A DNA stretch of 33,227 nucleotides, taken from the NCBI GenBank assembly GCA_016875165.1, contig VGSF01000052.1:1-33227 (forward strand). The letters run 5' to 3'. The position numbers and the translations under genes are program-made. A model generated the notes under the pieces. The model saw nothing but the letters and a program-made list of their open reading frames with translations, was not told where the DNA came from and did no database searches. Below, in pieces: positions 1 through 7,344 of this stretch. Within the stretch, counting starts at the first letter, position 1. Each line of letters opens with the position of its first letter. This stretch comes from Deltaproteobacteria bacterium (GTDB taxonomy: Bacteria; Desulfobacterota; SM23-61).

Positions 1-151
1 CACTACTTTTGTTCAACCCCATAATGTCCGGGGTTACGATCTCATAGAGACTCGGATTCTCATTCAAGATCGTATCAATTAATGCCAATTCCGGATCCAA
101 GGCCCAGTTCGGATTCTCTAACTTCAATTTCAGATCGTTGAGTATCTTCAT
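1..151 (-). CDS. Transposase N-terminus (partial, runs off left edge), possibly ISNCY/IS1182-like
   Basis: The minus strand reads an open frame from an ATG at 151 to the window edge, about 50 residues. It contains NPNWALDPELALIDTIL and PSLYEIVTPDIMGLNKSS, which resemble the N-terminus of DDE transposases of the ISNCY/IS1182 type as I remember them; no catalytic motif is inside the window. A purine-rich GGAGGAGGGG lies directly before the ATG. The frame also continues upstream without a stop to a TTG at 211 (reading LTYYNRLRQNRAKIKLQEEG), which looks protein-like, so the true start could be further right. It ends the truncated gene at 233-451, so insertion of this element probably broke that gene. 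The family assignment is inference; that it is a real coding start is fairly likely. Confidence 0.45.
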   Translation of the reverse strand, partial: MKILNDLKLKLENPNWALDPELALIDTILNENPSLYEIVTPDIMGLNKSS

Positions 152-232
152 CCCCTCCTCCTGCAACTTGATTTTTGCCCTATTCTGGCGTAACCTGTTG
201 TAATAAGTCAAGTTGCAGTTTATAAACAGACT

Positions 233-451
233 CTAATTAAAAGTTATTTTTGTAAGGTAACCGATATTTGTTATCTCTAATGATCCCCCAGTGAAGTTTG
301 GCACTCCTATAACATCTTTATTATCGTCAGACGTGTTATTATTCCATCCAGGCCAATATTTTGCTCCATCGCCAAAATTAATTGTATATCCAAAAGCCTG
401 AGAAGAAATAAAAGCGCTGATCAAAAAACAAGCCACGATTAATTTTTTCAT
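233..451 (-). pseudogene. Secreted protein N-terminus, probably truncated (possible exosortase-dependent surface protein)
   Basis: The 72-residue frame starts MKKLIVACFLISAFISSQAFG, a clear Sec signal peptide with likely cleavage after SQAFG or nearby. It is followed by a short polar stretch rich in Asn, Gly and Trp (YWPGWNNNTSDDNKD). The frame stops at 233, where the transposase region begins, so the mature domain and any C-terminal anchor are missing. A GGGGAAAAG ribosome site precedes the ATG. It lies 12 bp downstream of the PEP-CTERM-like gene at 464-685, so the two were probably co-transcribed. The N-terminus resembles small exosortase-associated surface proteins, but too little is left to name a family. 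It could also be an intact short secreted peptide. Confidence 0.5.
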
Positions 452-463
452 CTTTTCCCCTTT

Positions 464-685
464 TTACGATTTAAAAAATTTCTTTTTTACCAATCCCGCC
501 AAAACAATCATTGTTACGCCAAGAAAGAACAGCATGACATGTTCAGGAATAACGATTTTGGCGTGCTGCCCCCAAAATGATATTTCCGGAATAAAACCCC
601 GGTGATTGTCAAGTGAATAAATCACAGAAAACGAAAATAAAATCAGAGAAAAAAAAGTTAAAAAAATGAAGAAGATTTTTTTCAT
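464..685 (-). CDS. Very short protein with a PEP-CTERM-like sorting signal
   Basis: This is a 73-residue protein starting at the ATG at 685, which has a strong AAGGAGG ribosome site at 691-697; a further-upstream ATG at 715 has no such site. Residues 1-24 form a signal peptide. The C-terminus reads IPEHVMLFFLGVTMIVLAGL followed by a basic tail KKKFFKS. That layout (Pro-Glu-x, hydrophobic helix, positive tail) matches the PEP-CTERM/exosortase sorting signal, with His in place of the third Pro. Only about 20 residues would remain after removal of both signals, so it may be a peptide-like exported product or a fusion relic. No exosortase gene is seen in the window. It could instead be a two-helix membrane peptide. 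Confidence 0.5.
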   Translation of the reverse strand: MKKIFFIFLTFFSLILFSFSVIYSLDNHRGFIPEISFWGQHAKIVIPEHVMLFFLGVTMIVLAGLVKKKFFKS

Positions 686-738
686 ATAAACCTCCTTAAA
701 TTCAAAGAAATGCAATTTATGGGCCGTAAGCGACTTAT

Positions 739-766
739 TTTATAATTAATTAATTTTACTTGTTAA
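739..766 (-). promoter_or_regulatory. Possible sigma-70 promoter for the PEP-CTERM-like gene
   Basis: On the minus strand TTAACA (766-761) and TATAAA (744-739) are separated by 16 bp in a very AT-rich stretch about 55 bp upstream of the ATG at 685. The boxes are reasonable but AT-rich DNA gives such matches by chance. Confidence 0.3.
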
Positions 767-1287
767 TTTTATTTTCAGGATTTGACAACGAATTTAAAAG
801 TGGAAGGATTTTTCCACTTTATCCTCAATATTTTCCTAGAACTTTGCTTCTTGGGCGATCATCCTGTATTTTATTAAAAAGATGGCGCGATTCTCTATTT
901 ATGTCACCCTCGAGGGCAGGAAGAGGTAACGATGTCTTTTTTTGTTTTAAGAATTTTCAAAGCGTGATGGTTCTCTATATACCTCTCAAACTCCCTAAGG
1001 GAAATTTTGAGTAATGAAGGTGTCTTCACCCCCAATCTTTTTAGCTGGGCTAATACTTCTCGCCGGGTTAACATACTTAGAAATTAACTCCTAATTCCTT
1101 AACCCCTTTTATGGAAGGAGGGGTGCGTTGTTCAAACGTAGACAACCATATTATTAAAGCAAAAATCAAACCATCCCTCCCCTAGTCTGAAGTTATGTCT
1201 TAAAATGGAAAGATAACGGTAACTTAGATAAATTTCTTTTCCTCTAAACCATGATCACTTTTGGGAGAAGAACCAAATTTTTCACAC

Positions 1288-1321
1288 CTTCCCATTTTTA
1301 AAGGGGGGATGGGGGGATTTT
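1288..1321. repeat. G-tract dispersed palindromic repeat (short copy)
   Basis: The sequence has a CCTTCCCATTTTTAAAGGGG core followed by GGATGGGGGGATTT. It resembles the longer copy at 8635-8672 and the C/G-tract block at 28334-28431. Such AAATCCCCC...GGGGGATTT units are common intergenic repeats in related genomes, from general knowledge. Confidence 0.45.
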
Positions 1322-1371
1322 ATGGCGCCAAGGATTTTTTTTCTTACAAACATGTTTGTATTAATGAGGGA

Positions 1372-1593
1372 CTAAGCGCTTAGCCGTTCCCGCGAGGATC
1401 GCGTGAGAGTCTCATCCACCCAATCGGCCAGAAAGGCTCCCCGGTAAATTTCCAGCGCTTTCTCGGAGAGCTGAATGGCCATGTCCGTTCCCCCTTTTTT
1501 CCAGCACCCCCCTCCTTCCTCAAGAAGCTGTTCAAATGCCCAGACATCCACCCAGCATTGATGCACGTCGAGGGAAAGGCGTCCTTCAGGGAT
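1372..1593 (-). pseudogene. Remnant of a SARP/BTAD-type transcriptional activator
   Basis: The frame is open from 1593 to a TAG at 1372, with an in-frame TGA just upstream at 1596-1594. It reads EGRLSLDVHQCWVDVWAFEQ, then LSEKALEIYRGAFLADWVDE and RSSRERLSA. The pattern 'L-D-x-x-x-C-W-V-D-V-W-A-F-E' followed by 'A-L-x-x-Y-x-G-x-F-L' and 'R-E-R-L' is the junction between the winged-helix domain and the bacterial transcriptional activator domain (BTAD) of SARP-like or MalT-like regulators. The DNA-binding domain upstream and most of the TPR-like BTAD downstream are gone. No start codon or ribosome site fits. I infer a dead gene fragment left by deletion. Confidence 0.55.
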
Positions 1594-1700
1594 TCAATAA
1601 AATTTAATGACCCTCTTGGTTTGCCTGCATTAAATCCTTGAAGTAAACAAGGGGCTTGTGTTACAAGAAAGATCATCTCTTAAAAAAGAAAGGGAAAGTC

Positions 1701-2108
1701 ATGAACCTCAAAGCCAAGGTTTATATCGAAAAACAGAAGAAAGATGCTGAGGCCAAACTTGCCGCCCGCCTGGCTTTTCTCAAAGGAAAAGGATATGGGC
1801 CTGAAGCGATTCAAAAAGAGGCCACTTTTCGCAAGATCAAGGCCCTTATCCGCAAAGCTAATGCCCGGCTGGCCAGTATCAAGGCCCAGGAAAAATTAAA
1901 CCAGGAAAGGGCCCAAGCCAAAGCGGAGAAACTGGCTGCGAAAGATGCCGCTAAGGAGATGGCCCCCGAAGAATCCAAAGAAGAAGTTCCTGAAAAGAAA
2001 CCAAAGAAAGGGAAAAAGGAGCAAATAGAAAAAGAGGGAAAGTTAGAGAAAAAGAAAGAAAAAAAAGAGAAGAAAGAAAAGAAGGCTGAAGCTGAAGAGA
2101 AAAAATGA
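1701..2108 (+). CDS. Lysine/glutamate-rich hypothetical protein
   Basis: This is a 135-residue protein starting at the ATG at 1701, with an AGAAAGGG ribosome site about 10 bp upstream; an upstream ATG at 1656 has none. Residues 1-75 are predicted helical and contain KAKVYIEKQKKDAEAKLAAR and GYGPEAIQKEATFRKIKALIR. The C-terminal 60 residues are almost only Lys, Glu and Ala (EKKPKKGKKE, then EKKKEKKEKKEKKAE), a highly charged, probably disordered or long-helix tail. There are no membrane segments and no signal peptide. Such tails occur in histone H1-like and ribosome-associated proteins, but I recognise no family. It stands alone between two gene-poor stretches, facing the same way as the catabolic block. 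Confidence 0.6.
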   Translation: MNLKAKVYIEKQKKDAEAKLAARLAFLKGKGYGPEAIQKEATFRKIKALIRKANARLASIKAQEKLNQERAQAKAEKLAAKDAAKEMAPEESKEEVPEKKPKKGKKEQIEKEGKLEKKKEKKEKKEKKAEAEEKK

Positions 2109-2513
2109 CGCTGGCTCCAAAAAACAGGGATCTGGGCCGAGTTTGCATTCCGGCATGATTGTTTAGCAATATGATGGATGGCCTTGTTTTGGGCCTCGCG
2201 GAAGCTAAGCCACCCTTCGCCAAGAGCCCGTTCGCAGTCGATTTTGTCCCGCTGCAGCGGGACCAGCGCCCCGCCCCATAGGTTACGCTATAGGGTGAAT
2301 ATCCCTTGGATTTTTTTAACGAATTATTGACTGAGGACAATAGCCTTTTTATTCCAATCGAGGAGAGGGAATTAATGAACTTTTCATGTCCTTTCATTCA
2401 GGCAACGGATGTTTTCATCTTGTCATTTTCAGGAATAATATGCTAAAGATTACCCTGATTGTATTTCTTCAATTAGGACAGGTGGATGAAGAACTTAACT
2501 GATAAAGGAGGAA
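2109..2513. other. Intergenic region before the catabolic block
   Basis: No protein-like frame is seen; the antisense frame across 1951-2397 overlaps the lysine-rich gene and is low-complexity. The stretch presumably carries the promoter for the dehydrogenase gene, but I could not pick convincing boxes. The ribosome site AAAGGAGG at 2504-2511 ends the region. Confidence 0.5.
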
Positions 2514-2519
2514 ATGAAT

Positions 2520-3677
2520 ATGGCTGATGTATTTGAGTGGATGGATGATTGGGGGCCGGAGAAAATCATAGTGGTTCACGATACAAAGACAGGGATGAAG
2601 GGGATGGTGGTGATCGACAACACGGCCCGAGGACCGGGAAAAGGCGGCTGCCGTATGGACCCGAACATGACCCTTCTGGATTGTTTTCGGTTAGCCCGGA
2701 CTATGACATGGAAATGGGCCATGGCCGACATTTTCCTGGGCGGGGCCAAAGCCGGAATTCGGAATGACCCCAAGTCGCCTTATAAAGAAGGGATCATTAG
2801 GGCTTACGTGAAGAAGATCCGTAAATTCCTTCCTGATGAATACGTCTTCGGGAATGACATGGGATTTGCCGAAAAAGACGGAGCTATTGCCCTGGACGAG
2901 GCTGAGGACATGAAGGCGGCCGTGGGCACGCCGGCAGAATTAGGGGGGTTGCCTTATGACGAATTGGGCATCACAGGATACGGGGTAGTGGAAGCGGCTG
3001 AGTGCGCAGCTCCTTTCCGGGGGGTGGAACTGAATAAAGCAACTGTATCCATACAGGGATTCGGAGCGGTGGGGGCTTTTGCAGCCAAATTTATTAAAGA
3101 GAAAGGGTCCAAGGTGCTGGCTGTTTCTTCTATAGAAGGAGCGTTGTATGACCCGCAAGGTTTGGATGTGGACAAGCTTTTTGCCCTGCGGGAAAAGCAT
3201 GGCGATAAAGCGGTGCTGAAATACGGCAAGGGACAGCAGATTCCCCTGGGCAAGGAATTAGAGTTGGAGGTTGACATTCTCGTTCCCGGGGCCACAGGGG
3301 ATGTGATTACCGAGAAAAACATGAAGAACATGAAAGCCAAGATGATTGTGGAAGGGGCCAACTTTCCCACTGCGGATGTCGCCCAAAAATATTTCCACGA
3401 GAAGGGCATCCTGGTGGTTCCGGACTTTGTGGCCAATGCCGGGGCGGTGATGGGCGCCGGGAAAGCCATGGACAACCGTTATTCCTGCGACCTCCTGGAG
3501 CCCCAGGAAGTTTACGATACGGTTAAACGGAAGATGTGGAAGAACGTGGCCATGGTATTGGAAGAATCGAAGAGGAGCAGGCGGCTTCCGCGGGAAGTAG
3601 CCCTGGCCATCTCCAAGGAGCGGGTGTTGAAGGCCATGGAACTCAGGGGAAGGATCCCCAAGAAAAAGAGAGGATGA
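2520..3677 (+). CDS. Glu/Leu/Phe/Val dehydrogenase family protein (glutamate dehydrogenase-like)
   Basis: This enzyme family oxidatively deaminates an amino acid to its 2-oxo acid with NAD(P). The active-site signature is plain: FLGGAKAGIRNDP with the catalytic Lys, and upstream GPGKGGCRMDP, the substrate-binding glycine/lysine stretch. The nucleotide-binding Rossmann motif is VSIQGFGAVGAFAAKF (GxGxxG). VEGANFPTADVAQKYF and PDFVANAGAV are further family blocks. At 385 residues it is shorter than most hexameric glutamate dehydrogenases (about 410-450), so substrate specificity is left open. I prefer the ATG at 2520 over the one at 2514 because AAAGGAGG sits 8 bp before it. The next gene, an M24 enzyme, starts 15 bp downstream, so an operon is likely and amino-acid catabolism is the inferred job. 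Confidence 0.85.
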   Translation: MADVFEWMDDWGPEKIIVVHDTKTGMKGMVVIDNTARGPGKGGCRMDPNMTLLDCFRLARTMTWKWAMADIFLGGAKAGIRNDPKSPYKEGIIRAYVKKIRKFLPDEYVFGNDMGFAEKDGAIALDEAEDMKAAVGTPAELGGLPYDELGITGYGVVEAAECAAPFRGVELNKATVSIQGFGAVGAFAAKFIKEKGSKVLAVSSIEGALYDPQGLDVDKLFALREKHGDKAVLKYGKGQQIPLGKELELEVDILVPGATGDVITEKNMKNMKAKMIVEGANFPTADVAQKYFHEKGILVVPDFVANAGAVMGAGKAMDNRYSCDLLEPQEVYDTVKRKMWKNVAMVLEESKRSRRLPREVALAISKERVLKAMELRGRIPKKKRG

Positions 3678-3692
3678 AAGGAGATTGCCGCA

Positions 3693-5399
3693 ATGGAATT
3701 GATTACCGACCTTAGGGCCATCCGCAAGGAGATCGGCCTGCGCCTGGAAGAAACCTCACTCTATCCCAAGTTGAATCTGGATGCTTATAAAGACGTGGCC
3801 CCAATCCTTATCAAAGAAAAAGAGAAAAAGTATTCCTTGCTGGTGAAGGAGGTGGAAACGGGGAATTTTACCCGGGGGGGGTCTGCCGAGCCTGTAATCA
3901 AGAAATATAAAGTCCGGCTCCTTTATTACAGCTCTTACTTCACCTGGGACAAATTAGCGAGCGGCCGCGAAGAATTCCCGCCGGATGAGACAGCGGCTTT
4001 GCGCCGGGTTTGCAAAGGGAAAGAGCTTAGGGTGCATGCGGACATGGTCCTGGATAGGTTCCGGCGATTGAGCCAGGGGTTTGATCTTGCTTTCGCTTCT
4101 CCTCCGGACTTCGTCGGTAAGACCTGGGCGTATGAGTTGGACAAAAAGAAAGTGGAAGCGGCCTTTCTGGGAAGGCGGAGAGATGTAAATCAATGGGCCG
4201 TCCAGGCTGTGGAGGGAGCGTTGCAGATAAGCCCGGAAGATAAAGCAACGGTCAAAAAGTTTTTAAGCCGGCCGCCGTTCCGATCTTTTCATGTTTTAAA
4301 CGGGCTGATGAAAGAGATGGGCTTTGCGAACGTCTTAGCCAGCTCACCCATAAATCTGCAGGAGATGACCGGAATCCCTTACGACCGGATCAAGGAAAGC
4401 CTTCTTTCTATTTACACCAGAGGAAAGGTTTATCTCCTCAGCCAGCGGCCATTAAAAAATGCCGGATGGGCTAAAGGAATTGCTTTCAAAAAAGGGGAAA
4501 GGATATTTGCCACCTTGCGGGAGGCGATTCAAACCCTTTCAGGGAACGGCCCGCTTGGCGTAGAAGAGAAAAATCTGGACATCGGGCGGGCGATGACCCT
4601 CGGCCTTAACCGGCTGCAAAATGCCTCCAATCTTTTTAGAGCCTGGCGGGAAGTTCGGTCCGGCCAGGATCTGGGCGCTTACATCCTGGCCGCATTGGGG
4701 ACGAAAGAAGCCATGGAAGGGGCTCTTAATATGGCTGAAAAGAAATTGCAGGACAGGGCGCCGGTTTATGAGAAGGATGTGGAGAAGAAATTTAATCAGC
4801 TTCTGAAAGAGTTTGAGAAGAACAAGAAAAGCCCCCTGCAGCTTGAGCCATATTTCATGGTCATGCATGCCGGCATACGAACTCCTTATCCGTCCTTGCC
4901 GGGATTCTTCCGCCTATCCAAAAAGATGAATTCCTTGAAGCTGGATGCGGGAATATTAGCTAAAGACCGGGGTTTGATCCTGGCCTGCTCTGACCTGGCC
5001 CGCTCCATTGTAACCAATGAGCAAGGAAAGGACTTGTACGCCCTGCTGGAGAGAGCGATGCTTGAGGCAGCGATTCCCGGCGGGCGGGAAGGACAGACCG
5101 GGGAAGATGTTTATTGGGCTGGAATGGAGCTTCTGCTTAAGGAAGAAAAGAAGCTTCGGGAGCGGAAACTCCTCCCGCAAGAAGGCCGGTTGCAGAGGGA
5201 TTACAATCGGGACATCGGGCATACCTTTGGCAAGCAGGAGTCAACCACCCTTTTCTTCAAAAAAGGGGAGAAGGGGCAAACTCTGCAACAGGGAATGGTT
5301 TCGGCGATTGAGTACCAGTGGCCCTACCAGGGTTACGCCCTGGGAATTGAAGATATGTTCGTGGTTGGGCCAAAATATGGAATTAACATAACCAGGTAA
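3693..5399 (+). CDS. M24-family metalloenzyme with a creatinase-like linker domain and an unassigned N-terminal region
   Basis: This is a 568-residue protein. The C-terminal third has the pita-bread M24 layout seen in Xaa-Pro dipeptidases. Candidate ligands for two metals are all present: Asp418 (LDAGI), Asp434 (CSDLARSI), His510 (IGHTFG), Glu540 (SAIEY) and Glu553 (GIEDM). The gap between the two Asp residues is 16, longer than the usual 11, so a small insertion or a poor alignment is possible. Before it, GVEEKNLDIGRAMTLGL and ASNLFRAWREVRSGQDLG look like the creatinase/prolidase N-domain and its connector, and NLQEMTGIPYDRI like its start. Residues 1-200 match nothing I recognise. It lies between a dehydrogenase and an MFS gene, followed by an M20 hydrolase, so a peptide or C-N bond hydrolase role is likely. 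Confidence 0.65.
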   Translation: MELITDLRAIRKEIGLRLEETSLYPKLNLDAYKDVAPILIKEKEKKYSLLVKEVETGNFTRGGSAEPVIKKYKVRLLYYSSYFTWDKLASGREEFPPDETAALRRVCKGKELRVHADMVLDRFRRLSQGFDLAFASPPDFVGKTWAYELDKKKVEAAFLGRRRDVNQWAVQAVEGALQISPEDKATVKKFLSRPPFRSFHVLNGLMKEMGFANVLASSPINLQEMTGIPYDRIKESLLSIYTRGKVYLLSQRPLKNAGWAKGIAFKKGERIFATLREAIQTLSGNGPLGVEEKNLDIGRAMTLGLNRLQNASNLFRAWREVRSGQDLGAYILAALGTKEAMEGALNMAEKKLQDRAPVYEKDVEKKFNQLLKEFEKNKKSPLQLEPYFMVMHAGIRTPYPSLPGFFRLSKKMNSLKLDAGILAKDRGLILACSDLARSIVTNEQGKDLYALLERAMLEAAIPGGREGQTGEDVYWAGMELLLKEEKKLRERKLLPQEGRLQRDYNRDIGHTFGKQESTTLFFKKGEKGQTLQQGMVSAIEYQWPYQGYALGIEDMFVVGPKYGINITR

Positions 5400-5464
5400 A
5401 AAAAGGGGCAAGGCTAAAGGCAAAAAGTGAAAGGCACAAGACTAAAGACTGGACGCTTGTTAGT

Positions 5465-6682
5465 ATGACCCGTGATGAAAAAATGATCGTAGCGCTAATG
5501 GGCTGCTCACATGCCTTAAGTCATGGGTATTTGCTGATCTTCCCGGCGGTTCTGCTCCTTTTGCAAGAGGAGTTCTCCATGGGTTACCTGGGGCTGGGGG
5601 TCATCAGCAATATCATGACCTTTTCCTACGGGCTGGGCGCTCTTCCCGGCGGAATGATTTACAACCGGTTTGGCGCGAAGAAACTATACCTGATTTGTTT
5701 TTTGGGATCAGCCGGGGCGTCGTTTTTGGTGGCGGTATCTCCCAACTTCTTTTTTTTCACAGCCGGCCTGGCGCTTCTGGGCGCCCTGGGCAGCGTTTAC
5801 CACCCCCTGGCCAATTCATTGATCACTTCCAAAGTTAAGGAATACGGGCGCGGTCTGGGAATTCACGGGGCTGCGGGCAACATCGGGTTAGCCGCAGCCC
5901 CCTTTATTGCCGCCCTGATTGGTTCAAAATGGGGATGGCGGCAGGCTTATATTTGTTTTACGATCCCCGGGATTGCCCTTTCCCTCTGGTCCCTCTTCAT
6001 CGACATGTCGGTAAAAAAGGAGGAGCAAAAAGAATCATTTGGGGGAAGTTTAAAACCAACGCCTACCGCGAAGGAAGGAAACTTCTGGGTTTTTTTCGCT
6101 CTGCCGCTGGTTTTATTATACCTCGTGAATATGCTGCATAGTTTTAATTTTCATGGGGCCATAACCTTCCTGCCCACCTATCTGGCCAAACACACTTCCT
6201 TTAAAATCTTTTCCTGGGACAGCGTAGCCTTAGGGGGCATGCTTTCAGGCCTGGCCTTATTCATGGGGGTTTTTGGCCAGTATATGGGAGGAGTGTTGGG
6301 GCAAAAGCCGCGGTTAGAACGTAAACTCCTCGGCATGTCGGCATTAAGTTTACCTTTTATTTTTTCCATGTCCTTGGCCAAGGATAGTTGCCTCCTCATC
6401 ATGGCCCTGGTTTATTTTTTTCTAAATTTTGCCCTCCAACCCATGTCCAATGTGCTTCTGGCCCGCTATACCACCCTGGAGATGAGGGGGACGGCGTTTG
6501 GAATTTTCTTTTTTGCTGCTTTTGGCATTGGCTCCCTGGCCTCCAGCTTTTCGGGGTACATTGCCCAGAACTTCGGCCTGCCCTGGGTTTTTGTGGGCCT
6601 GAGCTTCAGCACCATATTTTCTATCTTTTGCGCCTTTTTGCTGCTGAAATTCAAAAAACAGGCCTATGGACCTACTTTTTAA
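5465..6682 (+). CDS. Major facilitator superfamily transporter
   Basis: This is a 405-residue integral membrane protein with about 12 hydrophobic helices in two six-helix halves split by a basic, charged loop near residues 183-203 (MSVKKEEQKES). The MFS loop 2-3 signature is visible as GGMIYNRFGAKKLYLI, and VYHPLANSLITSKVKEYGRG and IHGAAGNIGLAAAP resemble the fosmidomycin-resistance/FSR-type and oxalate-type MFS branches. It likely moves a small organic anion or drug by proton coupling across the inner membrane. The ATG follows a 65-bp spacer rich in AAGG-like words, and no strong ribosome site is present (GGACGCTTGTTAGT before the ATG). Its place in a peptide or amino-acid gene block suggests uptake or export of a catabolic intermediate; the substrate is unknown. 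Confidence 0.8.
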   Translation: MTRDEKMIVALMGCSHALSHGYLLIFPAVLLLLQEEFSMGYLGLGVISNIMTFSYGLGALPGGMIYNRFGAKKLYLICFLGSAGASFLVAVSPNFFFFTAGLALLGALGSVYHPLANSLITSKVKEYGRGLGIHGAAGNIGLAAAPFIAALIGSKWGWRQAYICFTIPGIALSLWSLFIDMSVKKEEQKESFGGSLKPTPTAKEGNFWVFFALPLVLLYLVNMLHSFNFHGAITFLPTYLAKHTSFKIFSWDSVALGGMLSGLALFMGVFGQYMGGVLGQKPRLERKLLGMSALSLPFIFSMSLAKDSCLLIMALVYFFLNFALQPMSNVLLARYTTLEMRGTAFGIFFFAAFGIGSLASSFSGYIAQNFGLPWVFVGLSFSTIFSIFCAFLLLKFKKQAYGPTF

Positions 6683-6720
6683 GAAATCTGAACAAGGGGG
6701 AAAGAGATAATAAATAATTT

Positions 6721-6875
6721 TGATGGTCTCGTAAAAAGTCGGCAGAAGAGTCATTGCGAGCGAACGCGAAGCAATCTCTTTTTTATAAGTCCTTGAAAAT
6801 ACCGGATTGCTTCGTCGTCCCGCATTGGCGGAACTCCTCGCAATGACGAAAACGGGACTTTTTACGACTTAATCA
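6721..6875. repeat. Dispersed inverted repeat, copy A ('CATTGCGAGC' core)
   Basis: The left end is TGATGGTCTCGTAAAAAGTC and the right end GACTTTTTACGACTTAATCA, imperfect inverted repeats of about 20 bp. The inside pairs TCATTGCGAGCG...GCAATCT with GATTGCTTCG...CTCGCAATGA, so the whole 155 bp can fold into a long hairpin. It sits between the MFS and VOC genes. Related copies are at 16221-16360, 19115-19216, 21867-22034 and 22034-22197. Confidence 0.8.
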
Positions 6876-6910
6876 TTTTTGGTTGGCAAAAAAAAGAAAG
6901 GAGAGAAAAG

Positions 6911-7291
6911 ATGATTACAGGATTTGACCACATTCACATTATCTGCGGAAACATGGAAGAGGCGGTGCAATACTTTGAGAAGATATTCGATGGCCGGGTG
7001 GTGTCCCGCGGCGAATCCCGGGGTTTCCCCCTGATTCGAATGGATGTGCATGGAGCACCTGTGGCCCTATTGGGAACGGAGCCGGGAGCCGGCCAGCTTA
7101 TTCCCGGAAAAGGAAGCCGGGGGCTCGACCATTTTGGGTTTAAGGTGAAAGACATTGAGCAAACCGCCGTTGACCTGAAGAAACGAGGGGCAAAATTCAG
7201 TATTGAACCAACCGTAACCCCCTCGGGTTTAAAAATAGCTTTTATCGATGGCCCTGAGGGAACCCGCATCGAGTTGGTGGAGAGGGAATAA
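6911..7291 (+). CDS. VOC-family (glyoxalase/bleomycin-resistance fold) protein
   Basis: This is a 126-residue single vicinal-oxygen-chelate domain made of two beta-alpha-beta-beta-beta halves: FDHIHIICGNMEEAVQYFEK begins the first and LDHFGFKVKDIEQTAVDLKK the second. His residues in FDHIHI and LDHFGF and the final Glu in TRIELVE are at the places of the usual metal ligands. The enzyme could be a methylmalonyl-CoA epimerase-like, lactoylglutathione lyase-like or extradiol-type protein; length fits the first two. AAAGGAGAG about 7 bp before the ATG is a good ribosome site. It sits 53 bp before the M20 hydrolase, so co-expression is likely. The exact reaction is unknown. Confidence 0.75.
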   Translation: MITGFDHIHIICGNMEEAVQYFEKIFDGRVVSRGESRGFPLIRMDVHGAPVALLGTEPGAGQLIPGKGSRGLDHFGFKVKDIEQTAVDLKKRGAKFSIEPTVTPSGLKIAFIDGPEGTRIELVERE

Positions 7292-7344
7292 TACTAAAAT
7301 CCGTCCTGTTGGAGAAGCTGTAATAAATCTAAAAAAGAGGGAGT

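Larger units (their letters stand above)
716..1371. other. Intergenic stretch without a credible gene
   Basis: Short frames exist on both strands but lack ribosome sites and protein-like composition. The only structured item is a G-tract repeat at 1288-1321, listed separately. The low-coding, AT-rich character fits a decayed accessory region between the surface-protein remnant and the regulator remnant. Confidence 0.6.

Noticed and set aside
760..1014. 84-residue plus-strand frame
   Set aside because: No ribosome site, composition unlike a protein and no recognisable domain; it runs over an AT-rich gap.
1951..2397. 148-residue minus-strand frame
   Set aside because: It overlaps the lysine-rich gene on the other strand and is the mirror of its low-complexity tail.
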